Assembly (NCBI RefSeq): GCF_003628125.1
Contig: NZ_RBZU01000001.1
Location: 1-64,000 of the forward strand
Reading direction: 5' to 3'
Source: Pararobbsia silviterrae
Lineage (GTDB): Bacteria; Pseudomonadota; Gammaproteobacteria; Burkholderiales; Burkholderiaceae
Length of the DNA: 64,000 bases
Shown here in pieces: positions 9,086-17,378 of the stretch. A program made the position numbers and the translations under genes. The notes under the pieces were generated by a model. It did no database searches and was not told the DNA's origin. It worked only from the letters and a program-made list of their open reading frames with translations. How positions within the stretch are numbered: the first letter of the stretch is position 1; each line of letters starts with the position of its first letter.

Positions 9086-9511
9086 ATGAGAACCGTTCAT
9101 TTCCTCAGCCATCAGCAAATTTTCGACGCTGCGGCGACGCATCTTTTCGCGCAAGGGCGCGCGGCGCTGCTGCCGCGCGGCGGCGGCGCCTATCGCGGCT
9201 ATTGCGGCGGATGTCCGGTCGGCAACTTCATCAAGCCGCGCGACTACATGACGGCGCTCGAAGGCATTCCGGTCCGCTATCTGAACCGGCCCGCAAGCCA
9301 GATCCCCCGATACATGGACGCCGGCGTCGCGCAGTTGCGCAAGGCCCTGCTCCACTCGAAGATCAACGTTTACGATCCGACGACCGTCGAATTGCTCAGC
9401 TGCCTGCAGAATGTCCACGATGTGTTCGGCATCTGGGAATGGCGCGAGCGGCTCACGTCGATCGCGCGTCAGTTCGCCCTCAGCAGCGAACGCGTGAAAT
9501 CCGCCGCGTAG
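9086..9511 (+). CDS. Conserved-looking hypothetical protein, 141 aa
   Basis: The start at 9086 is supported by GGGAG eight bases upstream. Visible features are a YCGGCPVGNF segment with two close cysteines (about residues 34-40), a Tyr/Arg/Pro-rich middle (PVRYLNRPASQIPRYMDAG) and a helical C-terminus ending IARQFALSSERVKSAA. There is no signal peptide or membrane segment. I do not recognise the family. The CxxC pair could bind a metal, but only one such pair is present. Codon use matches the surrounding core genome. Confidence 0.6.
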   Translation: MRTVHFLSHQQIFDAAATHLFAQGRAALLPRGGGAYRGYCGGCPVGNFIKPRDYMTALEGIPVRYLNRPASQIPRYMDAGVAQLRKALLHSKINVYDPTTVELLSCLQNVHDVFGIWEWRERLTSIARQFALSSERVKSAA

Positions 9512-10399
9512 AGGCATCGCACGTCGCACGCACGTCGTATCGCCGCGCATGCGACGCCCACGCGACCGGCCCCGATCCGCGACGATCGAGCCCCTCGACG
9601 ACAGGTCGTCGCGCAACGCCGATCGTGTGCCGCCCTGTCGCCCGCACCGCCCACTGCACGACCCGCACGGCGTACGCCGCACCACCTCATCGCTACGGCC
9701 TCCCCGAATCGTCGATCCGCGGTCCCTCGCGCACCCCTCACCGAATCGTCGATCTGCGGTCCTTTGCGCAGCCCTTCCCGAATCGTAGATCCGCTGTCCA
9801 TCGCGCGCCCTTTACCGAGTCGTCAATCCGCTGTCCTCCACGCGTCCCATACCGAGTCGTCAATCCGCTGTCCTTCGCTCGTCCCCTAGCGAGTCGTCGA
9901 TCTGCTGTCCTTCGCGCGTCCCTTACCGGATCGGAAACCATCGCCTTTTTTCTTACCGGCAAGTCATCGCGATTCTCGCAATAACTGCCCGCCGCATAAC
10001 GATTTCCGAACGGTTTTAGCGACCCAATATCGGCGCATGCCTTTTTTGATATCCGATCCGGTTCGCTCGCGATTCGACGTGATTCGATCCATCGAATTAA
10101 TCGCACCCCAATTAACGCCCCATATCGATTCACGTCCGTGGACGATCCTCGTGAACCGGATTGCGATTGATATTTTCGCTGAATCTCTGCATATTCCAGC
10201 CAGAAGCGCACGAGATTGCGCCCCCCATCGATCGCAGCGCGCCGGTTTGCCGGCCTCGATCCTATCCGCCGAATGCGCGATTTTTAAAACAGCGCAGAGC
10301 GATTGAATCATTTTGAAGACACCACGCAGCACCAGTTCAGGTTATGGCGCAGCAGCGGAAATCAATAAACGGGGTCGCTGAAATTGCCTGGGCACGTCG
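9512..10399. other. Non-coding stretch with a minisatellite, then AT-richer DNA
   Basis: 888 bp without a convincing gene. From 9705 to 9926 it holds a 37-bp tandem repeat array (separate entry). From about 9,955 to 10,390 base composition shifts to AT-richer DNA, unlike the flanks, with no recognisable element ends. This may be the eroded remains of inserted DNA. Confidence 0.5.
9705..9926. repeat. Minisatellite: six tandem copies of a 37-bp unit
   Basis: Units start at 9705, 9742, 9779, 9816, 9853 and 9890, each exactly 37 bp and contiguous, with a partial seventh start (CGGATCGG) at 9927. Each opens with CGARTCGTMRATCYGCKGTC and ends with a more variable pyrimidine-rich half. There are no unique spacers, so it is not a CRISPR array. 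The unit length is not a multiple of three and the array is non-coding. Confidence 0.9.
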
Positions 10400-10720
10400 A
10401 TGAATATCCGAAACAAAGTCGTAACGCCCGACGGTAAGCGGCGCTTGCGCGCGCTCGAACGGGAGAAGATGCACGTGCGGCTCTCGATACCGGATCTCGT
10501 CGCGCGCGAGGCCGCCGAGCTGGCGAGCCGCCGTCATGAAAATCGGATGAGCGCGCTCGACGATATCCGCCGACGCATCACGCGCGGGCAAACCGCGCTA
10601 TTCGAGCGCGCCTTTTTCGAATGTCTCGCCGACTGGCTCGGCGAACGGCAACATCAGGACGCGACGGATATCGTACGCGACTATATCGCTTCGCATCTCG
10701 CGCCGACGGAATCGTCATAA
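10400..10720 (+). CDS. Hypothetical protein, 106 aa
   Basis: Begins MNIRNKVVTPDGKRRLRALE and is strongly charged and helical, with many Arg/Glu residues and no membrane segment. The start at 10400 lacks a good ribosome-binding site. It sits at the right edge of an AT-richer patch and converges with the small gene at 10752 (32-bp gap). Family not recognised. It could be a small cytosolic or DNA-associated protein; evidence is only its open frame and ordinary amino-acid composition. Confidence 0.4.
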   Translation: MNIRNKVVTPDGKRRLRALEREKMHVRLSIPDLVAREAAELASRRHENRMSALDDIRRRITRGQTALFERAFFECLADWLGERQHQDATDIVRDYIASHLAPTESS

Positions 10721-10751
10721 ACGCCGCGCGCGTCGCCCATGGCTGATGGCG

Positions 10752-11006
10752 TCAGCGCGACGCCGAACCGAAACGCAGTTCGTGCGCGTGCCGATCGCGC
10801 TCGCGTTCGAGTTCGAGCAATGCGCGATTGAGATCCGAAATCAACGCGTGAACCTGGTCCGAGGTCAACGCGTATTGCGGATGTGCCGGATCGGCGTTGT
10901 AGGTCACCGCGTCGTTCGAGAACAACTCGAACGCGATGCCCAGCTTGCCCTCGGCCGCCAGCGTGTGAATTTCCCACGCGCCGGCCGCCCCGTCTTTCTT
11001 TTTCAT
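10752..11006 (-). CDS. Hypothetical protein, 84 aa
   Basis: Begins MKKKDGAAGAWEIHTLAAEG. The middle contains NADPAHPQYALTSDQVHALI and the C-terminus is a charged helix (LNRALLELERERDRHAHELRF) that could form a short coiled coil. No signal peptide. Amino-acid composition looks like a real folded protein, but I do not recognise a family. The upstream 258 bp to the MarR gene show nothing distinctive. Confidence 0.5.
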   Translation of the reverse strand: MKKKDGAAGAWEIHTLAAEGKLGIAFELFSNDAVTYNADPAHPQYALTSDQVHALISDLNRALLELERERDRHAHELRFGSASR

Positions 11007-11264
11007 AATGTGTCTGAATACCGCCCATCCCCGAAATTCTTCCGGTTATCGATCCGAGTCCGGTCCGCATATCGTGGCGGCCGGACCTCTTGAATAACCT
11101 GTCGCCGATGCACTGGGCGCTGCATCGCCAGGGCCCGATGTTACCCAAAATCCGGGCGCCGTAATCAACGGTGAGGAAAATCGTCGGAAAGCGACACCGC
11201 CCGACGGCCGCGCATTCACGACGATAAGCGGCGGCAATCGGCCAAAAAATAGGGTGGGAAATCC

Positions 11265-11693
11265 CTAGATCTCGATATGCGGCACGACGAATGCGCCTTT
11301 AAGCGACGTCAATTCCGCGCGATGCATCTGGGCGAGCCGCGCGAGCACGCTCTCGCCTTTCTCGAGCAGATGGACCTCGACCTGACGCCGGTCGGTCTCG
11401 CTGATCCGGCGCCGCACGAGGCCCGCGGTTTCGCAGCGCGTTACGAGCGCGACCACGCTGTGATGCGCGGCCTGAAGACGTTCGGCGAGTTCGCCGATCG
11501 TCGCCCAATCGCGGTCGGGATAGCCCTTGATGTGGAGCATCAGCAGATATTGGAGCGGCGTCACGCCTTCGCTCTGCGCCGCCTGCTCCGAGAAACGCTC
11601 GAAGCGCCGCATCTGATAGCGGAACTCGGAAAGCTGTTCGAAATCGGCTTTGGCAAGCGGTGTCGGCGAAGTCTTCTGCGTGCGCGATGTCAT
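11265..11693 (-). CDS. MarR-family transcriptional regulator
   Basis: 142 residues with a winged helix-turn-helix of MarR type: LQYLLMLHIKGYP, WATIGELAERLQAAHHSVVALVTRCETAGLVRR (recognition helix about residues 75-90), then the wing SETDRRQVEVHLLEKG with the conserved D-R-R. MarR proteins bind palindromes as dimers and are usually released by small phenolic or oxidant ligands. It begins 20 bp after the stop of the HPP-CBS gene in the same direction, so the two probably form one transcript. Confidence 0.88.
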   Translation of the reverse strand: MTSRTQKTSPTPLAKADFEQLSEFRYQMRRFERFSEQAAQSEGVTPLQYLLMLHIKGYPDRDWATIGELAERLQAAHHSVVALVTRCETAGLVRRRISETDRRQVEVHLLEKGESVLARLAQMHRAELTSLKGAFVVPHIEI

Positions 11694-11713
11694 GGCGTAT
11701 CGATCAAAGGGGG

Positions 11714-12940
11714 CTATGCGGCATGGCGCGCACCCCCGTGTTCGATCGAACGTTCAGGGAGGCCCGCCTGCCGATATACGCCCCGAATCATATCCGTCGG
11801 CGTGATCACGCCGACCACGCGCCGATCGCGATCGACGACGGGAACGTGGTGGTGACCGTGGTCCGCGAACAGCGGCACGAGTTCCGATACCGGCGCATCG
11901 ATCGACACGGCGCGAACCTCGGTCGTCATGACGTCGCCGACCGTGCATCCCGGCGTGCGCTTCGCGGCCGGTTCGGCCGATGCGAGCCAGCGGCGCATGA
12001 GCCGCACGATGCGTGTCGCGCCGAGCTCACGCGCATCGGGCTGCATGAGATCCGCGCGCGTGACGATGCCGGCGAGCCGGCCCGCGGTGTCGCTGACCGG
12101 AAGCGCCTTGACGCGATGGCGCGTCAGACGTTCGAGCGCGAGCGTCGCGGGCATCCGCGGCCCGACGACGATGACGTCGCGCGACATGATCTCGGCGCAC
12201 GTCAGCGTCGCGAACGAGCGCGCGTATGCGTGAAGCTGAACGTCGCGGAACAACGTCTCGAGGTCGTCGGGTGCGATGTCGAGCAGTTCGCGTTGCCGGG
12301 CGAGCGCGGCGTCGAGGTCGCCGCGCGTGAGCGGCATCGGCGGCAGCCCCTGCGCATCGCTGCCTCGCGCCATGCCGAGCGCTTGCGCGGCGTGGTTCGC
12401 ATGCGGATATCGATGGCCCGTGGCGGCGTGATAGACGAGCGCGGCGCCGAGCAGGGCCATCGACTGAAACAAAATCGGCGAGACGACGAAGCCGAACCCG
12501 AGGGCATGAATGTCATGACCGCCGAGCACGGCCGTCAGCGCGACCGCGCCGGACGGAGGATGCACGCAGCGCAGGGCGAACATGCCGGCCAGCGCGAGCG
12601 CAACGGCGAGCGCCGCGGCGAGGAGCGGATCGGGTATGAGCTGCGCGCACGCGACGCCGATCGTCGCCGCGACGAGATTGCCGCCGATGATCGACCAAGG
12701 TTGCGCGAGCGGACTCGCGGGCACCCCGAACAGCAGCACGGCGGACGCCCCCATCGGCGCCACGAGCATCGGCACGGCCGCCGGATGGTTCGCGAGCAGC
12801 ACGCGCATCGTGATGCCGACGCATGCGATGCCGATCAACGCGCCGACGCACGCGCGCACGCGTTCGGCCCCGCGCACGGTCATCGGCGCGGGAGAGAAAG
12901 AGGACAGCCAGACGCGCATCCGGCGAAACAGTCGAGTCAC
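11714..12940 (-). CDS. HPP-family membrane protein with C-terminal CBS domain pair
   Basis: 408 residues. The N-terminal half is an HPP domain with about four to five membrane helices and the signature HPPSGAVALTA (about residues 126-136). After a cytosolic linker come two CBS domains: one from CAEIMSRDVIVV to GIVTRADLMQ, the second from VGDVMTTEVRAVSID to GVITPTDMIRGVY. HPP proteins have been linked to nitrite transport; CBS pairs usually sense adenine nucleotides. A role as a nucleotide-gated transporter is inference. It lies directly upstream of marR. Confidence 0.85.
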   Translation of the reverse strand: MTRLFRRMRVWLSSFSPAPMTVRGAERVRACVGALIGIACVGITMRVLLANHPAAVPMLVAPMGASAVLLFGVPASPLAQPWSIIGGNLVAATIGVACAQLIPDPLLAAALAVALALAGMFALRCVHPPSGAVALTAVLGGHDIHALGFGFVVSPILFQSMALLGAALVYHAATGHRYPHANHAAQALGMARGSDAQGLPPMPLTRGDLDAALARQRELLDIAPDDLETLFRDVQLHAYARSFATLTCAEIMSRDVIVVGPRMPATLALERLTRHRVKALPVSDTAGRLAGIVTRADLMQPDARELGATRIVRLMRRWLASAEPAAKRTPGCTVGDVMTTEVRAVSIDAPVSELVPLFADHGHHHVPVVDRDRRVVGVITPTDMIRGVYRQAGLPERSIEHGGARHAA

Positions 12941-13366
12941 GGTCGTATCGGCGATTCAATGGATCGGAACAAACGCGATGCGCATCGCGAAATCCGCCCG
13001 GACGGCAGCACGAAACGATCGAATCTCGAAATTATATGTCGACGCGATATAAATGCCTCAAACAGGCAAGCGGCAGCGATCGCCCTTGACTACATTTCGC
13101 CCGCTTCATTGCGCGTGCTTCGCGACGCTCGATCCTCGCACTGCCGGCTCATCAACGCATCGAGCACTTCGCACGTATCGAATCTCCGGGCAGTGCGCAC
13201 GCGACCGGTCGCGAGGGCGGCTCGGTTGATCGGTGACAAGACCGTGCGGCGAACAGCCGAGGACCGTCCCACAGGCATTCACGAAACATAGTCAGGTCCA
13301 GCATGAGCTTTTTTGTAGTAACAAATATTCCAGTTCGTGGTATTTTCTGTATCTACAATAATTCAC
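12941..13366. other. Intergenic region upstream of brnTA
   Basis: 426 bp between divergently oriented HPP-CBS and brnT. Nothing gene-like is supported. The last 60 bp before brnT are AT-rich and carry the candidate control site listed separately. Confidence 0.4.
13313..13359 (+). promoter_or_regulatory. Candidate brnTA promoter/operator
   Basis: A dyad TTGTAG (13313-13318) / CTACAA (13353-13358) brackets the promoter region. TACAAT (13354-13359) is a good -10 only 7 bp before the brnT ATG, which would make the message nearly leaderless; no good -35 is spaced correctly. BrnA-type antitoxins repress their own operons, so a dyad here is expected, but the site is only a candidate. Confidence 0.3.
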
Positions 13367-13639
13367 ATGGAAATCGAATTTGACGCGATCAAGCGTGACA
13401 CAACGCTGATCGAGCGCGGCTTGGATTTCCAACGCGCTGCCGAGATTTTTGCAGGTCGCCACTACACGGCGCCGGATCTCCGCGAGGGCTATGACGAGCC
13501 ACGCTACATCACGATGGGTCGCCTGGCCGGCCGGATGGTGATTGTCGTTTGGACACCTCGCGGCAAGGCCCGTCGCATCATCAGCATGAGGAAAGCAAAT
13601 GAACGCGAACAAGAACGGTACGCGCACCGAGTGGGTTGA
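13367..13639 (+). CDS. brnT: BrnT-family toxin (ribonuclease)
   Basis: 90 residues from the ATG at 13367 (MEIEFDAIKRDTTLIERGLD). The BrnT pattern is visible: RGLDFQRAAEIF near the N-terminus, EPRYITMGRLAGRMVIVVW in the core, then the end motif RRIISMRKANEREQERY. BrnT toxins are small RelE-like RNases that arrest translation and are neutralised by BrnA. The stop overlaps the start of brnA by 41 bp, the usual toxin-first arrangement of brnTA. Confidence 0.85.
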   Translation: MEIEFDAIKRDTTLIERGLDFQRAAEIFAGRHYTAPDLREGYDEPRYITMGRLAGRMVIVVWTPRGKARRIISMRKANEREQERYAHRVG

Positions 13640-13880
13640 TCCCGACGATGCGCCGGAACTGACCGATGCATTTTTCGAGCATGCCGACGAGTATGTGGGT
13701 CGCACGCTCGTGCGGCGCGGCCGACCGGCAGGCACGCATAAGACCCTCACGACGATCCGATTCGACGACGACGTCCTCTCGGCCTTCCGAGCGACCGGCA
13801 AAGGCTGGCAAACGCGGATGAACGACGCCCTGAAGGACTGGCTCAAGACGCACTCGCCCGAGGCCGTGCCCTCGACTTGA
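13599..13880 (+). CDS. brnA: BrnA-family antitoxin
   Basis: 93 residues. The C-terminal half is a ribbon-helix-helix-like segment: RRGRPAGTHKTLTTIRFDDD, then VLSAFRATGKGWQTRMNDALKDWLKTH. The N-terminal acidic region (WVDPDDAPELTDAFFEHAD) is what binds the toxin in characterised pairs. It neutralises BrnT and should autorepress the operon. It overlaps brnT in another frame, indicating translational coupling. Confidence 0.85.
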   Translation: MNANKNGTRTEWVDPDDAPELTDAFFEHADEYVGRTLVRRGRPAGTHKTLTTIRFDDDVLSAFRATGKGWQTRMNDALKDWLKTHSPEAVPST

Positions 13881-14032
13881 GTGCATCGATCCGCAGCCAA
13901 GTGTCCCGGTATGCTGTCGTCTTGGCAGCTTCGGCGCGACCCGTGCCGTTCAGTGGAACGCGTGAAACCTTGCGTGACGGCGACATGACCACGACGACGC
14001 GATCGCGTCCGCGCACCGTGTCGAGTCATCGA

Positions 14033-14944
14033 TCATTCAGGCCGCATGCCCAGCGCGATCGGCTTCGCGCGGCGCCTCAGATCGTCTGTCGTCTCTCCTT
14101 GTCCATCGGGCCGCCAGCCGGGCGGCTCGGACACATAGCCCCAGGCGTCGCGCAGCGAGCGCGCCGAGACGAGATCGCGCCATAACGCGCGCCATTGACC
14201 GAACTCGATCGCGAGCACGTTGTATGTCGTCACGGGCTCGACGAGGCCGTACCGGCACGGCAGATCGCGCCGTTCCGCGACATAGGTCCCGAAAAGCCGG
14301 TCGAAGACGATCAGCACGCCGCCATAGTTCGCGTCGAGATACTCGACGTTCGACGCGTGATGAACGCGATGCGCGGACGGCGTGTTCAGAATCCATTCGA
14401 GCGGTCCGAGACGCGGGATCCAGTCGACGTGGAGCCAGAACTGATAAAGCAGGTTCAGCGTGAGCATCAGCATCACGACGCCCGGCGGCATGCCGAACAG
14501 CGGCGCGAGCATGAAGAATGCCGTCGACCCCGTCAGACGTCCGGTCCATCCGAAACGATAGGCCGCCGAAAGATTCAGCTGATTCGGCGAGTGGTGGACC
14601 GAGTGCGTACACCAGAACCACCGCGTCCGATGCGCCGCGCGGTGATACCAGTAGTAGCAAAACTCCTGGCCGACGAAGCATGCGAGCCAGCCGGTCCAAT
14701 GGTGCATCGGCAAGGTCCACAGGCGGTGTCGCCAAAACCAGTCCATCCAATGGCCCCAGAACGCGAGCGGCAGCAGCCAGCGCAACGGGTACTCGCGCAC
14801 GAGGAAATCGGTGATCGAGACCAGCGTGGCTTTCCAATCGTAGCGGTGCCGGCCATATCGCACGGCCAGCACGAGCGCCTCGATCAACGACGCAACGAGC
14901 ACGGTCCCGTTCGCGTACTGAAGCAGATTGAGCAGCATGGCCAT
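14033..14944 (-). CDS. Sterol desaturase / fatty acid hydroxylase family protein
   Basis: 303 residues with several membrane helices and the di-iron histidine boxes of the superfamily: HRAAH (residues 101-105), HSVHH (114-118) and HRVHH in NTPSAHRVHHASN further on. The family hydroxylates or desaturates lipids in the inner membrane; substrates range from sterols to sphingolipids, fatty acids and hopanoids, and cannot be assigned here. The gene stands alone. A heptanucleotide repeat tract lies about 140-180 bp upstream of its start. Confidence 0.88.
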   Translation of the reverse strand: MAMLLNLLQYANGTVLVASLIEALVLAVRYGRHRYDWKATLVSITDFLVREYPLRWLLPLAFWGHWMDWFWRHRLWTLPMHHWTGWLACFVGQEFCYYWYHRAAHRTRWFWCTHSVHHSPNQLNLSAAYRFGWTGRLTGSTAFFMLAPLFGMPPGVVMLMLTLNLLYQFWLHVDWIPRLGPLEWILNTPSAHRVHHASNVEYLDANYGGVLIVFDRLFGTYVAERRDLPCRYGLVEPVTTYNVLAIEFGQWRALWRDLVSARSLRDAWGYVSEPPGWRPDGQGETTDDLRRRAKPIALGMRPE

Positions 14945-15084
14945 GGTCGTTCCCGATCGAAGAAGGCATGGTGGTCAGCGTAGAGAGGCCGCCCGCGGAC
15001 CACAATCGACGTGGGACGAACCGCATGCACGGCGGGGCGAACCGGCTCGATCGCGACGCGAATGGCATGCGCGGACCGCTCGAC

Positions 15085-15126
15085 GCGGGGTGCGGGGTGC
15101 GGGGTGCGGGGTGCGGGGTGCGGGGT
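15085..15126. repeat. Heptanucleotide tandem repeat, six copies of GCGGGGT
   Basis: Six perfect contiguous copies from 15085 to 15126. The tract lies in the 256-bp gap between the stop of the LytTR regulator gene and the start of the desaturase gene, both on the minus strand, so it is in the presumed promoter or leader region of the desaturase. Perfect 7-mer tracts of this kind slip during replication. Confidence 0.95.
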
Positions 15127-15200
15127 GCCGAGCCTCGGGTGTCGGGTCTCGGTCTCGAGTACCGAAAGCGATGTGGGAGACAAGACGTCCCTTGCGGGAC

Positions 15201-16079
15201 CTAGAGACGCAGGCGCGCGATCAATGCTTCGCGGTAGGGGCGGCTGCACGGTACCTCGGCGCCGCCGCGCAACACGACCGTCGCATCGCCCTTGCCGCGC
15301 GGCTGCACGCGCAGCACGGCGGCGAGCGCAACCGCGAAGCTCCGATGCGTGCGGACAAAAGCCGGCGAAAGATCCTCGAGCAAGGCCGCGAGCGTACGGC
15401 GCAATAGGAAACTGCGGTCGCTCAAGTGGAGGCTCACGTAGTTGTCCGCCGCCTCGATCCATTCGATGTCCGCGCATCGGACGACATGCGTCTTGCCCCG
15501 CTCGGCCACCACCAGATGCGCGGGCATCCCGACGCTCGCACGCGCCACGGCATCGGCCGGCTTGCGCAAGCGCTGCACCGTCCGCGCGAGACGCTCGGGG
15601 TCGACGGGCTTGAGCAAATAATCGACGGCCTGCGCGTCGAAAGCCCGCAACGCGTACTGATCGAACGCGGTCACGAACACGATGGCGGGCGGAGAGGCGA
15701 GCGCGGACACAGGCGCCGATGCAGATGCAGGTTCGGATACAGGTGCGGGTGCAGATGCGGATGTCAATGCAGGCGCAACACGTGCCGCGGAGTGAGACCG
15801 GGAAGGCGACACCCTGACGCGCGCGTTTCCAGACGCCTGCGCCGGAGCGGCTTCGGGCGTCGCCGCCGCGTCGGGCAACGACGCAGCGACGTCAAAGCCG
15901 TCGACCTCGGGCATCTGCACGTCGAGAAAGATCACGTCGGGCCGCAGTTCGGCCACGAGCGCGAGCGCCGTCGCGCCGTCGGCGGCTTCGCCGACGACCT
16001 CGACGTCAGGAAACACGCGCAGCATATGCCGGAGCTTGCTCCGCGCGAGCGCCTCGTCGTCGACGATCAATGCGCGCAT
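15201..16079 (-). CDS. LytTR-type response regulator with a loop insertion in its receiver domain
   Basis: 292 residues. The receiver domain has the acidic pair D7-D8, phospho-acceptor D53 (IFLDVQMPEVDG), and the downstream VFVTAFDQYALRAF and YLLKPVD segments. Between residues about 70 and 131, between DVAASLPD and AIVFVTAFD, sits an Ala/Ser/Pro/Val-rich stretch of about 60 residues that normal receivers lack. The C-terminus is a LytTR DNA-binding domain (GKTHVVRCADIEWIEAADNY to FVRTHRSFAVAL). Partner kinase is the overlapping upstream gene. Target genes are unknown. The insertion replaces a loop, so the domain may still fold. Confidence 0.88.
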   Translation of the reverse strand: MRALIVDDEALARSKLRHMLRVFPDVEVVGEAADGATALALVAELRPDVIFLDVQMPEVDGFDVAASLPDAAATPEAAPAQASGNARVRVSPSRSHSAARVAPALTSASAPAPVSEPASASAPVSALASPPAIVFVTAFDQYALRAFDAQAVDYLLKPVDPERLARTVQRLRKPADAVARASVGMPAHLVVAERGKTHVVRCADIEWIEAADNYVSLHLSDRSFLLRRTLAALLEDLSPAFVRTHRSFAVALAAVLRVQPRGKGDATVVLRGGAEVPCSRPYREALIARLRL

Positions 16080-17137
16080 GGCAGGCTCACGCCGACGATG
16101 AGTCCGCCGCCCGCACGCACGCGCAGGTCGAGACGCGCCTCGCCACCGTGCAGCGACTGCAGCCGCTGCGCGAGATTGCCGAGCCCCACGCCGCGCCGTT
16201 CAGGAACCTGCTGCAGATCGCCATCGTCCTCGATCTCGATGTCGAGCCGCCCCTCCCGGCATGTACCGCGAATCGCGATATGCGTCGGCGCCATGCGCCG
16301 TTCGACGACATGGTGAAAGCAGTTTTCAAGCAGCGGCTGCAGCGCCAGCGTCGGCACATGGCAATCGTGCGCGGCGGGATCGATATCCCACGTGATCCGC
16401 ACGCGATCGGCAAAGCGCTGGGTCATGATCGCCGCATACGCGCGCAGCAAGGCGAGTTCATCGGCGAGCGGCTGCTCGGGCCGTTGACTCGCGTCGGTCG
16501 TCGCGCGCAGCAACGTCGCGAGACGTGTCAGCAGACGATCGGCCGAGTCCGGATCGCTGTGGATCAGCGACGAGATCGTATTCAGCGCATTGAACAGAAA
16601 GTGCGGCTGCAGCTGCTGCGTGAGTTGCGCGAGCTGGATCTGGCGTGCGAGGCTCACCTGGCGTTCGGCGACCAGACGCTCGTCGACCCATGCGCGATAC
16701 GAGCGCAAGCCGAAATGAATGCCGCTGAACAAGGTGAAGTAGAGCAGGAAGCTCGTGACTTCGTACGTGAGCACGGCCGGCCAGGGTCCATGCCGGTATC
16801 GCTGTCCCGCGAGCGCGTACACGGCGAGCCGCAACGCATACATCCCCGTGACGAACGCAACGAACTGAAGCGGCATCCAGGCCCACAGGCGAAGAAACCA
16901 TCGGATCGGCTGGTTCAGGAGACGACTCAAGCGATCGGCGCGTCGGATCTGCACGATCGCGAGCACGGTCGCCGCGATCGCCGACGATCCCGTATCGACG
17001 AGCGGGCGCCAGACCTGCAAGTGGCCCATCCACAGCGACTCCTGGACGCTGACAGCCAGCATCAGCAGCCAGAACGCGGCCCAGAACCACGACAGGCGCC
17101 GCCACATCGGCTTCGGAGTCGGAAAGACGTCGTTCAT
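16067..17137 (-). CDS. Sensor histidine kinase, LytS/YehU (His_kinase) type
   Basis: 356 residues. Four or so membrane helices occupy the N-terminal half (WFWAAFWLLMLAVSVQ, ..., LLYFTLFSGIHFG). The kinase part has the H-box QLQPHFLFNALNTISSLIH, with the phospho-accepting His in QPHFLFN, the N-box PLLENCFHHVVE and a glycine box GVGLGNLAQRL. The ATG at 17137 is chosen because the in-frame extension upstream is Arg/Ala-rich leader. The stop overlaps the response-regulator start by 13 bp, so the pair is translated together. The signal sensed is unknown. Confidence 0.88.
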   Translation of the reverse strand: MNDVFPTPKPMWRRLSWFWAAFWLLMLAVSVQESLWMGHLQVWRPLVDTGSSAIAATVLAIVQIRRADRLSRLLNQPIRWFLRLWAWMPLQFVAFVTGMYALRLAVYALAGQRYRHGPWPAVLTYEVTSFLLYFTLFSGIHFGLRSYRAWVDERLVAERQVSLARQIQLAQLTQQLQPHFLFNALNTISSLIHSDPDSADRLLTRLATLLRATTDASQRPEQPLADELALLRAYAAIMTQRFADRVRITWDIDPAAHDCHVPTLALQPLLENCFHHVVERRMAPTHIAIRGTCREGRLDIEIEDDGDLQQVPERRGVGLGNLAQRLQSLHGGEARLDLRVRAGGGLIVGVSLPCAH

Positions 17138-17378
17138 GATCGTTGAAGGGGTCACCTGGCGCCTCGCGCGGGCTCGCACTGGCTCATGCGCTCTCGGCCC
17201 GGACGCCGAAGCGGCGCGTGTCACGCCACGTCACACGCGGCCCGTTCGATCGAATCGGACGGTCGCAAGCGACGACTATGGTATGCGAAAACCCATCGCC
17301 GATTGAATCGCGCGCGCCGATGCATCGATGTCTGCGACCGTCACCGAGCATGCAGCCCGCGTCCAACGCGCCAACGCG

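Noticed and set aside
9705-9926. Possible CRISPR array
   Set aside because: Units are contiguous with no unique spacers, and no cas gene is present; it is a tandem minisatellite.
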